14,111 nucleotides of DNA from Anaerobacillus sp. GTDB taxonomy: Bacteria; Bacillota; Bacilli; Bacillales; Anaerobacillaceae. The translations under genes were made by a program, and so were the position numbers. The notes below the pieces were generated by a model that ran no database searches, was not told where the DNA came from, and worked only from the letters and a program-made list of their open reading frames with translations. The stretch is taken from contig SKSA01000227.1 of NCBI GenBank assembly GCA_007118195.1, forward strand, positions 1 to 14,111, read 5' to 3'. Positions 7,235 to 13,936 of the stretch are shown in pieces; within the stretch, counting starts at the first letter, position 1; each line of letters starts with the position of its first letter.

Positions 7235-7396
7235 AAATCGTTTCTAGAAAGACTTCCCTCTTTCATGATCAGCGATTTTCTAATTTTCAAAACTATATAT
7301 GTTAACTGAGAAATCTATCAGACTTCAAAAAATGAAGCTACAAAGTAGATTAAAGCCAGTTATGTCATAATTATTTATGATGTAATTGGCTTTTTT
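7235..7396 (+). promoter_or_regulatory. Candidate riboswitch/attenuator leader (copy 1), upstream of the gabT-like gene
   Basis: The 5' domain has outer stem AAATCG/CGATTT (7235-7240/7273-7278), internal-loop strand TTTCTA, hairpin GAAAGA/TCTTTC (7247-7252/7259-7264) and a returning strand containing GATC (7267-7270). The 3' domain has AACTG (7304-7308) pairing with CAGTT (7357-7361) around a nested stem AATCTA/TAGATT (7312-7317/7346-7351) and inner stem CTTC/GAAG (7323-7326/7334-7337). CAGTT is also the base of the terminator, so the two folds exclude each other. The permease leader at 12148-12331 repeats both domains. No T-box or known riboswitch consensus was recognised. Confidence 0.6.
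7353..7396 (+). terminator. Intrinsic terminator inside the gabT-like leader
   Basis: The arms 7353-7370 and 7375-7392 form an 18-pair stem with three G-U pairs and a 4-nt loop, running into six T (7391-7396). It ends 58 bp before the start codon. It is the OFF half of the attenuator. Confidence 0.85.
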
Positions 7397-7454
7397 GCTA
7401 TCATTTGCAATTCAAAAGTAGAACTATAACATTAAGATTATTTGGAGGTGTAAC

Positions 7455-8789
7455 ATGAACATTCAAAACAAAGAATTACAGGATGTAGAAAAGAGCACTT
7501 CAGCGTCTTTGCATGAACGCCGGATGAAAGCGGTTCCTAGAGGTCCGTATAATATCACTCAACATTATGTTGAGACGGCTAAGGGAGCAATAATTGAAGA
7601 TGTTGATGGAAATCGTTTAATTGATTTTGCTGGTGGAATTGGTATGCAAAATGTTGGGCACTGTCACCCAAAAGTTGCTAAAGCTATTACCGAACAAGTA
7701 AACAAAGCAATACATACTTGTTTTCATGTAGCACCTTATGAGAGTTATATTGAATTAGCGGAGCGACTCAATGAAATAACCCCTGGTGTCATGGAAAAGA
7801 AAACATTATTTTTAAATAGTGGTGCCGAGGCAGTTGAAAATGCAGTCAAAATAGCCAGGAAGTATACTGGCAAACCTGGAATTATCTCATTTGAACGAGG
7901 CTATCACGGTCGAACATTGTTAACGATGTCATTGACGAGTAAAGTGAAACCTTATAAGCACGGGTTTGGACCTTTTGCAAATTCAACTTATAAAATACCA
8001 TATCCATATTATTACAGAGCCCCTGAAGGAATGAGTCCTGATGATCTTGATAATTATTTACTAAATCAAATCGAAAATTTCTTCATTGCAGATGTTGCTT
8101 CAGATGAAATAGCTGCTATTATTATGGAACCTATTCAAGGTGAAGGAGGGTTTGTTGTTCCTTCCAAAAAATTTGTTCAAGGGATCGCAAGAGTTTGTGA
8201 AAAGAACAATATTTTATTTATAGCCGATGAGATCCAAACCGGCTTTGGCAGAACAGGAAAACTCTTTGCAATGGATCACTTTAATGTAACTCCTGATATT
8301 ATGACAATGTCCAAATCTTTGGCTGCTGGTATGCCTTTAAGTGCGGTTACTGGAAGAGCTGAAATTATGGATGCACCAGATATAGCGCAGCTAGGGGGGA
8401 CATTTGGTGGTAGTCCAGTATCATGTGCGGCGAGTTTAGCCGTCTTGGATGTTATTGAAGAGGAGAATTTAGTTGAAAAGAGTAATAAAGTAGGGTCTAT
8501 ATTACAAAATAGATTAAATTTGATGAAAGAAAAATATTCAGTAGTTGGGGATGTTCGTGGTCTAGGCTCTATGTGTGCCATTGAGTTAGTAAAAGATCGG
8601 CATACGAAAGAACCGGCAAAAGAATTAGCTGGGAAAATTGTTAATTACTGTTCTGAACACGGTCTAATTGTTTTAAGCGCTGGAATGTTCGGAAATGTTC
8701 TACGCTTTCTTCCGCCACTAGTGATCAATGAGGATGAACTTCAACAAGGTTTAGATATTTTAGAAAAAGCAATAGATGCTTGTAAATAA
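7455..8789 (+). CDS. gabT: GabT-like 4-aminobutyrate / 5-aminovalerate aminotransferase
   Basis: This class III PLP aminotransferase of the GABA transaminase group converts GABA or 5-aminovalerate, with 2-oxoglutarate, to succinate or glutarate semialdehyde plus glutamate. Its 444 residues show the GabT-like VPRGPYNITQHYVETAKGA start, DFAGGIGMQNVGHCHP, LNSGAEAVENAVKIAR, FERGYHGRT, IMEPIQGEGG, the cofactor Asp258 in ADEIQTGFGRTG, Schiff-base Lys287 in MSKSLAAGMPL, and TFGGSPVSCAA. GGAGG (7444-7448) sits 6 nt before the ATG. Its own promoter and a 225-nt attenuated leader precede it, and the downstream CoA-transferase may be reached through a second attenuator. The neighbouring CoA-transferase and glutaryl-CoA-type dehydrogenase favour a five-carbon substrate, by inference. 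GABA is the alternative. Confidence 0.88.
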   Translation: MNIQNKELQDVEKSTSASLHERRMKAVPRGPYNITQHYVETAKGAIIEDVDGNRLIDFAGGIGMQNVGHCHPKVAKAITEQVNKAIHTCFHVAPYESYIELAERLNEITPGVMEKKTLFLNSGAEAVENAVKIARKYTGKPGIISFERGYHGRTLLTMSLTSKVKPYKHGFGPFANSTYKIPYPYYYRAPEGMSPDDLDNYLLNQIENFFIADVASDEIAAIIMEPIQGEGGFVVPSKKFVQGIARVCEKNNILFIADEIQTGFGRTGKLFAMDHFNVTPDIMTMSKSLAAGMPLSAVTGRAEIMDAPDIAQLGGTFGGSPVSCAASLAVLDVIEEENLVEKSNKVGSILQNRLNLMKEKYSVVGDVRGLGSMCAIELVKDRHTKEPAKELAGKIVNYCSEHGLIVLSAGMFGNVLRFLPPLVINEDELQQGLDILEKAIDACK

Positions 8790-8819
8790 TAGGTAATCAT
8801 TGAAACACCAATTAGATTG

Positions 8820-8925
8820 AACTGCCAAAGTTTAAGCAATTCTATTCCAGGATTGTCTATTAAACTAATATGCCAGTTAAAACATTTTCCATAGTATTGG
8901 TCTATGTTTTTAACTGGCTATTTTA
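8820..8925 (+). promoter_or_regulatory. Related antiterminator/terminator switch (copy 3), between gabT and the CoA-transferase
   Basis: AACTG (8820-8824) can pair with CAGTT (8874-8878) around a perfect 7-bp stem (8829-8835/8860-8866) and an inner 6-pair hairpin (8837-8842/8850-8855). CAGTT is also the base of the following terminator. This is the layout of the 3' domain in the gabT and permease leaders. The 5' TCTAG...GATC domain is not seen here, and the gabT stop codon is only 30 bp upstream. It may tune readthrough from gabT into the next operon. Confidence 0.45.
8872..8925 (+). terminator. Terminator hairpin between gabT and the CoA-transferase
   Basis: GCCAGTTAAAACAT (8872-8885) pairs with 8904-8918 over 14 pairs with one bulged T and an 18-nt loop. 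The T-tract is weak (TATTTT from 8919), so termination may be partial. Confidence 0.6.
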
Positions 8926-8987
8926 ATTATAACCAATATTTAAGGTTAAATTTAATTAATATTTTTATATAAAAGGTGGTGATAGTT

Positions 8988-10175
8988 GTGACCGGTGCAT
9001 TACATGGCGTACGGGTTTTAGATCTAACAAGAGTATTAGCAGGTCCTTATTGTACAATGATTCTTGGTGATTTAGGAGCAGATGTAATTAAAGTTGAGGC
9101 TCCAGGAGGAAGTGATGATACTCGTGCTTGGGGACCACCTTATACTGGAGGTGAAAGCGCTTATTATTTATGTGCTAACCGAAATAAAAGAGCAATTACA
9201 TTAGATTTGAAATCAGAGCAAGGGCAAGCAATTTTAAAAAAATTAATTGTTCGATCAGATGTAATTATTGAAAATTTTAAACACGGAACAATGGAAAAGT
9301 GGGGCTTAGGTTACGAACAACTTAAAGAAATAAATCCGCAAATTGTGCATTGTTCGATTACAGGCTTTGGTCATAAGGGCTTGTATAAAGATTTAGCAGG
9401 CTATGATTTTATCATTCAAGCAATGAGTGGATTAATGAGTATCACAGGAAGTGAAGAATCTGGTCCAATGAAAGTAGGTGTTGCAATCTCAGATATATTT
9501 ACAGGTTTGTATGCTGCAATTGGAATTCAAGCGGCTTTAATAGAGAAAAATCAATCAGGGTTAGGTCAAAGTATTGATATATCCTTATTCGATTCTCAAA
9601 TTAGCGCCTTAGCAAATGTTGCAAGTAACTATCTTATCTCAAATGCAGTACCAAAAAGATTAGGAAATGAACATCCGAATATAGTTCCGTATCAACCGTT
9701 TCCAACTTTAGATGGTTTAATAGCGGTTGCTGTAGGGAATGATCGTCAATTTGGAAAATTTATGAATGTAATAGGGTTACCAAATTTAAGTGCAGATGAA
9801 AAGTATTCTACTAATCCTAGACGACTAGAGAATAGAAATGAATTAACAAAAATAATTTCAGATCAGCTAGAGCAGGAAGAAACGAATTACTGGGTAGAAA
9901 AATTACGGGATTGTGGAATTCCTGCTGGGCCAATCAATTCAATTGATGAAATGTTTGAAGATCCACATGTGGTTGAAAGAGAGATAGTTAAGGAGGTTAC
10001 TCATCCAACGGCAGGGAAAATAAAGCTTGTTGGTAGCCCACTTAACCTTTCACGAACACCTACTGAGATTCAAAGACATCCACCTTTAGCTGGAGAACAT
10101 ACTGAGGATGTATTGAAGGAACTAGGTTTATGTATAGATGAGTTAAATGAATTAAAAGATAAAAAAATTATTTAG
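8988..10175 (+). CDS. Family III (CaiB/BaiF) CoA-transferase, possibly for glutarate
   Basis: This enzyme moves CoA between a donor acyl-CoA and a carboxylic acid through an aspartyl-CoA thioester. In its 395 residues the family start GVRVLDLTRVLAGPYCTMILGDLGADVIKVE-type segment, NRNKRAITLDL, the catalytic aspartate in AGYDFIIQAMSG (Asp140) and the C-terminal CGIPAGPINSIDEMFEDPHV are all present. GTG 8988 is chosen because AAAGGTGGTGA lies just before it; in-frame GTGs at 8976 and 8979 fall inside that ribosome binding site. The stop codon overlaps the AGGAGG of the acyl-CoA dehydrogenase gene 11 bp downstream, so the two form an operon. Pairing with a glutaryl-CoA-type dehydrogenase suggests glutarate or another dicarboxylate as acceptor; this is inference, since the family covers many acids. 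Confidence 0.88.
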   Translation: MTGALHGVRVLDLTRVLAGPYCTMILGDLGADVIKVEAPGGSDDTRAWGPPYTGGESAYYLCANRNKRAITLDLKSEQGQAILKKLIVRSDVIIENFKHGTMEKWGLGYEQLKEINPQIVHCSITGFGHKGLYKDLAGYDFIIQAMSGLMSITGSEESGPMKVGVAISDIFTGLYAAIGIQAALIEKNQSGLGQSIDISLFDSQISALANVASNYLISNAVPKRLGNEHPNIVPYQPFPTLDGLIAVAVGNDRQFGKFMNVIGLPNLSADEKYSTNPRRLENRNELTKIISDQLEQEETNYWVEKLRDCGIPAGPINSIDEMFEDPHVVEREIVKEVTHPTAGKIKLVGSPLNLSRTPTEIQRHPPLAGEHTEDVLKELGLCIDELNELKDKKII

Positions 10176-10186
10176 GAGGTTTTTAA

Positions 10187-11401
10187 ATGTTAAATTTTGG
10201 ATTTTCTGAAGAGCAAGAAATGGTAAGAAAGATGGTACGTAGTTTTGTCGATAAAGAGATTATGCCACATATCGGTGAGTGGGATGCGAATAGTCATTTT
10301 GAAATGAATATTATGAAACGCCTTGCTGACCTAAATTTAATGGGTGTATGTGTTCCAGAGTGTTATGGCGGTAGTGGCATGGATTACAATACATTAGCGA
10401 TTGTTTGTGAAGAATTAGAGCGTGGTGATACTGCGTTTAGAACTGCAGTGTCTGTTCATATCGGTTTAAATAGTATGACATTACTTCAATTTGCGAACGA
10501 AGCTCAAAAACAAAAATACTTGATCCCTCAAGCGAAAGGTGAAAAAATTGGTGCTTTCGGTTTAACAGAACCTAATGCAGGCTCAGATGTTGCTGCACTG
10601 CAAACAACTGCTGTAAAAGATGGAGATGACTATATTTTAAATGGCTCTAAATCTTGGATCTCTTTATGTGATGTTGCCGACAACTTCCTCGTTTTCGCTT
10701 ATACAGATAAGAGTATGAAGCATAAAGGAATTTCAGCGTTTATCGTTGAAAGAGATACTCCTGGATTTTCTTCAAAAGCCACAAAAGGGAAGATGGGGAT
10801 CCGCGCCGGAAATACAGGTGAGCTTTTCTTAGAAGATGTTAGAGTACCAAAAGAAAATTTACTCGGTGAAGAAGGAGAAGGCTTCAAAATTGCGATGGCC
10901 GCTCTTGACAATGGAAGATTTACAGTTGCTGCTGGAGCTTGCGGTCAAATTATGGCGTGTATTGAAGCAAGTGTTGATTATTGCCATGAGCGTAGTACAT
11001 TTGGCAAAGAAATCGGAAGACATCAATTAGTTCAACAAATGATTGCGAAAATGGAAGCTGGATTACAAATGTCACGCCTTCTCGTTTATAAAGCAGGTTG
11101 GCTAAAAAATGAAGGGAAACGTAATACGAAAGAAACGTCATTAGCGAAATGGCAAGCTTGTGACTTTGCTAACCAATCAGCGAACGACGCCGTACAAATT
11201 TTTGGAGCATACGGTTATTCAAACGAGTACCCTGTAGAGCGTTATTTACGTAACTCAAAAGCACCAGTCATTTATGAAGGAACGAGAGAGATCCACACGA
11301 TTATGCAAGCTGAGTATGTATTAGGTTATCGTGAAGATCGTCCTCTTTCAAAAATGTTACCAGCATGGCCTTATGAAGCTTCAGAAGAATATGTAAAATA
11401 A
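10187..11401 (+). CDS. Acyl-CoA dehydrogenase, glutaryl-CoA dehydrogenase-like
   Basis: This FAD-dependent acyl-CoA dehydrogenase makes an enoyl-CoA and normally passes electrons to electron-transfer flavoprotein. Its 404 residues show the FAD/substrate segment FGLTEPNAGSD (124-134), a WIS motif in the NGSKSWIS region, and the catalytic base in YEGTREIH (Glu364). The segment FRTAVSVH puts Arg85 and Ser89 where human glutaryl-CoA dehydrogenase has YRSAMSVQ with Arg94 and Ser98, which hold the distal carboxylate. This favours glutaryl-CoA (giving crotonyl-CoA) or a similar dicarboxyl-CoA, but related monocarboxyl enzymes could share it. AGGAGG (10174-10179) lies 7 nt before the ATG and overlaps the upstream stop. 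A strong terminator follows. No etfAB genes are in the window. Confidence 0.85.
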   Translation: MLNFGFSEEQEMVRKMVRSFVDKEIMPHIGEWDANSHFEMNIMKRLADLNLMGVCVPECYGGSGMDYNTLAIVCEELERGDTAFRTAVSVHIGLNSMTLLQFANEAQKQKYLIPQAKGEKIGAFGLTEPNAGSDVAALQTTAVKDGDDYILNGSKSWISLCDVADNFLVFAYTDKSMKHKGISAFIVERDTPGFSSKATKGKMGIRAGNTGELFLEDVRVPKENLLGEEGEGFKIAMAALDNGRFTVAAGACGQIMACIEASVDYCHERSTFGKEIGRHQLVQQMIAKMEAGLQMSRLLVYKAGWLKNEGKRNTKETSLAKWQACDFANQSANDAVQIFGAYGYSNEYPVERYLRNSKAPVIYEGTREIHTIMQAEYVLGYREDRPLSKMLPAWPYEASEEYVK

Positions 11402-11413
11402 GGTTAAAAACAG

Positions 11414-11453
11414 AGACTTACGAATTAGGAAAGCTAATTCGTAAGTCTTTTTT
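11414..11453 (+). terminator. Strong Rho-independent terminator after the acyl-CoA dehydrogenase
   Basis: A perfect 15-bp stem (11414-11428 with 11434-11448) closes a 5-nt GAAAG loop and runs into TTTTTTCTTT. It starts 13 bp after the stop codon and ends the CoA-transferase/dehydrogenase operon. Confidence 0.95.
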
Positions 11454-11463
11454 CTTTACTTAA

Positions 11464-11576
11464 TGAATTTCATCATCCTTATTTAACGCCACTAAGATCA
11501 ATATATAGTTGCGTCAAAACCATTCGCAAACTATATATTCCGTGGTGTGGCTCATTTTTGGTAATTATGAAATTCA
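11464..11576 (+). repeat. Nested palindromic element (fold-back or MITE-like) of about 113 bp
   Basis: Three inverted-repeat pairs are nested symmetrically: TGAATTTCAT/ATGAAATTCA (11464-11473/11567-11576, 10 bp perfect), GCCAC/GTGGC (11488-11492/11547-11551), and 11500-11513/11525-11539 (14 pairs with one bulged T). The whole could fold as one long hairpin. No T-tract follows, so it is not a simple terminator, and no target-site duplication was identified. The left end, ACTTAATGAATTTCA, also occurs upstream of the GNAT gene (about 6583-6597). It occupies most of the 288-bp gap before the DUF3870 gene; the rest holds a 9-bp tandem duplication (11632-11649) and no evident gene. Confidence 0.5.
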
Positions 11577-11689
11577 CTCAACTATTTAAAAATAAAATTT
11601 TTAAACAGTGAGAAGGGATTTTTAATAAAATGTTGAATTAGTTGAATTAGATGTTAAACATAAAAAAATTCACATATGGAGGGAACAAC

Positions 11690-12010
11690 TTGGGAAATAA
11701 AACGATCTTTATTGCAGGACATGCAAGATTACCACAAGGAATGGCAGCTAAAAGTTTATTTGAAACATTAACTGTTACTGCTGAGGTAGATAAAAAATAT
11801 GGAGTAATTTTAGATGCTTCTTGTACTTTAGCCACTGAACATGGTCGTAATTTTATCGGTACACTTTTAAAGGGGTATAGTTTGAAAGATGGAATCGAAG
11901 AACCTATTAAATCGATTCAAAATCATTATCGTGGAAAAGCAACAAATGCAATTGTTGCTGGATTGAAAGATTTACATCTTCAGTTTATACAAATTAAACA
12001 AGGAGAATAA
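11690..12010 (+). CDS. DUF3870 domain protein
   Basis: This small 106-residue protein of unknown function matches DUF3870. Family-typical parts are the first strand TIFIAGHARLPQGMAAK, the middle ILDASCTLATEHGRNFI with a conserved-looking cysteine, and the end YRGKATNAIVAGLKDLHLQF. It has no signal peptide or membrane segment. TTG 11690 is preferred because GGAGGG (11678-11683) is ideally placed for it; an in-frame ATG at 11651 would add 13 residues but has no good ribosome binding site. It sits between a terminator and the permease promoter, so it seems to be its own transcription unit. Placement inside an omega-amino acid/CoA-thioester cluster suggests a supporting role there, but no function can be stated. 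Confidence 0.8.
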   Translation: MGNKTIFIAGHARLPQGMAAKSLFETLTVTAEVDKKYGVILDASCTLATEHGRNFIGTLLKGYSLKDGIEEPIKSIQNHYRGKATNAIVAGLKDLHLQFIQIKQGE

Positions 12011-12095
12011 GTTTTAAGATATATAGTAATAAATTTTAAATAAGTGTAAATCGAGAAAAAAGTAGTCTTTGAATTCTAAATTTTCTAAAAAAACA

Positions 12096-12124
12096 TTGAC
12101 TTTGTAAGCGGATACATTTACAAT
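12096..12124 (+). promoter_or_regulatory. Sigma-A promoter of the amino acid permease
   Basis: TTGACT (12096-12101) and TACAAT (12119-12124) are separated by exactly 17 bp. The spacer is filled by a cre operator. Transcription would begin near 12131, giving a leader of about 268 nt with an attenuator. Confidence 0.7.
12102..12117 (+). promoter_or_regulatory. CcpA catabolite-responsive element (cre)
   Basis: TTGTAAGCGGATACAT matches every position of the Bacillus cre consensus WTGNAARCGNWWWCAN. It lies precisely between the -35 and -10 boxes of the permease promoter, a position where bound CcpA would block RNA polymerase. This predicts repression of permease, and perhaps aldehyde oxidoreductase, transcription when a preferred sugar is present. 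Confidence 0.8.
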
Positions 12125-12147
12125 AGGTTTATGAACAGATGTAATAA

Positions 12148-12331
12148 GCACCTCTAGAAAGATATTCTCTTTTAAGATCCGTGCAAATTACATTCACATA
12201 TTTTCCCAACCTTATATATTTTACATTTCAACTGTTGAATCTACTCTATTCGGGTCCCCGATGTACATAGTAGGTCGAAGCCAGTTGCATCATTTTATGT
12301 TTATTAATGATGTAGCTGGCTTTTGTTTTTT
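12148..12331 (+). promoter_or_regulatory. Candidate riboswitch/attenuator leader (copy 2), upstream of the permease
   Basis: The 5' domain has outer stem GCAC/GTGC (12148-12151/12181-12184), strand CTCTA, hairpin AAAGA/TCTTT (12158-12162/12168-12172) and a returning strand with GATC (12176-12179). The 3' domain has AACTG (12230-12234) pairing with CAGTT (12282-12286) around ATCTAC/GTAGGT (12239-12244/12270-12275), an internal loop and TCGGG/CCCGA (12250-12254/12257-12261). The stems differ in sequence from copy 1 but pair in the same places, while the single-stranded motifs are kept. That is the pattern expected of a conserved RNA fold. CAGTT is shared with the terminator. Confidence 0.6.
12278..12331 (+). 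terminator. Intrinsic terminator inside the permease leader
   Basis: The arms 12278-12294 and 12306-12322 form a 17-pair stem with two G-U pairs and an 11-nt loop, followed by TTTTGTTTTTT. It ends 68 bp before the permease start codon and is the OFF half of the leader switch. Confidence 0.85.
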
Positions 12332-12365
12332 AATTTTAAATTAGTTCGTTTTCTCTTCAAATTTG

Positions 12366-12398
12366 AAGGGGTGAAAATATTAATGTAAACGAAAGGGG
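12366..12398 (+). promoter_or_regulatory. Start-stop element (ATG TAA) between two ribosome binding sites before the permease
   Basis: AAGGGGTG (12366-12373) is ideally spaced for an ATG at 12383, but that ATG is directly followed by TAA (12386-12388). A second Shine-Dalgarno, AAAGGGG (12392-12398), abuts the permease ATG at 12399 with no spacer. A ribosome stalled or terminating at the start-stop could limit or couple permease translation. Confidence 0.4.
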
Positions 12399-13835
12399 AT
12401 GGGGATTATTAAGACGGAAAACAAATTAAAGAAGGTGTTGTCTAGGTTTGATGTGCTCTTTTTGTCCTTTGGTGCGATGATCGGCTGGGGATGGGTAGTT
12501 CTATCAGGTATTTGGATTACTGAAGCAGGTACTTTAGGGGCGATGTTGGCGTTTGTCATTGGGGGTATTTTAGTTATTTTTGTTGGGCTTACTTATTCAG
12601 AATTAGCTTCAGCGATGCCTAAGGTTGGTGGAGAGCTCGTCTATGTACTGAGGGCCCTCGGTAAGAATTTAGGTTTCGTTGCTGCTTGGGCTGTTACATT
12701 GGGGTATGTATCAGTTGTTGCTTTCCAGGCTACGGCCTTACCGACGGTTATTGAATTTTTCTTTCCTAATTATCGTGTCGGTTACATGTGGACCATACAA
12801 GGTTGGGACGTTCATTTATCGTGGGTGCTTGTCGGTGTTTTAGGGGCATTGTTCGTTATGTTTGTCAATTATATCGGAATTAAAATAGCCGCAATTGTTC
12901 AAATGATTTTTACACTTATGATTGCAGTAATGGGTATATTGTTAATTAGCGGAGCTTCTGTAACGGGGAGCATGGCAAACGCTGAACCTCTATTCCTTGG
13001 TGGAATGGCTGGAATTATGACCGTTATTGTTATGACACCGTTCATGTTCGTCGGCTTTGACGTCATTCCTCAAGCGGCTGAAGAGATGAACATTAAGCGA
13101 AAATCAATTGGTAAAATATTAATTTTCTCTGTATTTTTAGCGGTGTTTTGGTACATTGCGATTATTTTCGGAGTAGGTGTTTCTCTTGATAAGCCTTCTC
13201 TTGTAGATGCGTCATTACCAACAGCAGCAGCTATGGGGGCAATTTTCGGATCCGAATTCTTTGCAAAGCTACTAGTTGCAGGGGGAATCGCAGGAATTTT
13301 AACAAGTTGGAATGCCTTTATCATCGGTGGAAGCCGAGTTCTTTATGCGATGGCAGAAGCTCGGATGTTACCAGCTTGGTTCGGAAAACTACATCCAAAA
13401 TACAAAACTCCAGCAAACGCAATTTTATTTATTGGCTGTTTATCCGTACTTAGCCCGCTTTTTGGTCGTCCAATGTTAGTATGGTTAGTTGACGCAGGAG
13501 GATTTGCAGTTGTTATCGCATATTTCTTAGTTGCATGGGCATTCCTTAGACTTCGAAAAGATGAGCCTAACATGAGTCGTCCATTTAGAGCAGGAAAAAG
13601 CAATGTCGTTGGCTGGTTCGCTATAGTTATGAGTTTAGGTTTCATCGTCTTGTATCTGCCTGGTATGCCAGCGGCACTTTCTTGGCCAGCAGAATGGTTC
13701 ATCTTTGCAGGGTGGTCGTTATTAGGGGTATTTTTCTGGGCTAGGATGAGAAAAACGTTAACAGATGAACATGTTGATGAATATTTAAAAGATGTTGTTG
13801 AATTAAATGATGAGGATGAAGAGAAAGTAAGTTAA
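12399..13835 (+). CDS. APC-superfamily amino acid permease
   Basis: This secondary transporter has 478 residues and about 12 hydrophobic helices, of the amino acid/polyamine/organocation superfamily. The TM1 helix break FGAMIGWGWVVLSG, the TM2-3 loop YSELASAMPKVGGELVYV, and the TM6-7 region FVGFDVIPQAAEEM are typical. A charged, acidic C-terminus ends the protein. Substrate cannot be read from sequence; its place in the cluster, and a leader shared with the gabT-like gene, suggest import of the same omega-amino acid. The start is ATG 12399: the frame is closed by TAA at 12381, and the first internal alternative (GTG 12435) would cut into the N-terminus. The start is odd because the ribosome binding site abuts it. 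Transcription is predicted to be under CcpA and an attenuator. Confidence 0.88.
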   Translation: MGIIKTENKLKKVLSRFDVLFLSFGAMIGWGWVVLSGIWITEAGTLGAMLAFVIGGILVIFVGLTYSELASAMPKVGGELVYVLRALGKNLGFVAAWAVTLGYVSVVAFQATALPTVIEFFFPNYRVGYMWTIQGWDVHLSWVLVGVLGALFVMFVNYIGIKIAAIVQMIFTLMIAVMGILLISGASVTGSMANAEPLFLGGMAGIMTVIVMTPFMFVGFDVIPQAAEEMNIKRKSIGKILIFSVFLAVFWYIAIIFGVGVSLDKPSLVDASLPTAAAMGAIFGSEFFAKLLVAGGIAGILTSWNAFIIGGSRVLYAMAEARMLPAWFGKLHPKYKTPANAILFIGCLSVLSPLFGRPMLVWLVDAGGFAVVIAYFLVAWAFLRLRKDEPNMSRPFRAGKSNVVGWFAIVMSLGFIVLYLPGMPAALSWPAEWFIFAGWSLLGVFFWARMRKTLTDEHVDEYLKDVVELNDEDEEKVS

Positions 13836-13873
13836 ATATTTCGAATGTTCCACCAATAATATAAAATAGTATT

Positions 13874-13909
13874 CCATCAGTGGGGTGATGCCCCACTGAT
13901 GGTTTCTGT
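13874..13909 (+). terminator. Terminator between the permease and the aldehyde oxidoreductase gene
   Basis: A perfect 12-bp GC-rich stem (13874-13885 with 13891-13902, ending GGGG/CCCC) closes a 5-nt TGATG loop and is followed by a broken T-tract, TTTCTGTTT. With only 34 bp left to the next start codon and no evident new promoter, it may allow partial readthrough. Confidence 0.75.
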
Positions 13910-13936
13910 TTAACCACTTTTACATAGGAGGTAACT

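Noticed and set aside
7235..7396. ANTAR-protein (EutV/NasR type) two-hairpin target
   Set aside because: The expected hexanucleotide loops with A at position 1 and G at position 4 are not seen; the loops read CTTCCC and AAAAAAT, and the second copy has loops of other sizes.
7200..7455. T-box leader before the gabT-like gene
   Set aside because: The conserved T-box bulge (UGGNACCGCG type) and stem I motifs are absent, and the gene is not a tRNA synthetase or an amino-acid biosynthesis gene. The antiterminator here is built on AACTG/CAGTT instead.
8276..8581. Minus-strand open frame of 101 codons inside the gabT-like gene
   Set aside because: Antisense to conserved active-site segments of the aminotransferase; composition is that of a shadow frame.
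11651..11689. Longer DUF3870 reading from ATG 11651
   Set aside because: The added 13 residues lie before the GGAGGG site that serves TTG 11690, and the family N-terminus starts at the latter.
13343..13702. Minus-strand open frame of 119 codons inside the permease
   Set aside because: It lies fully antisense to a well-supported transporter gene, with no ribosome binding site or family likeness.
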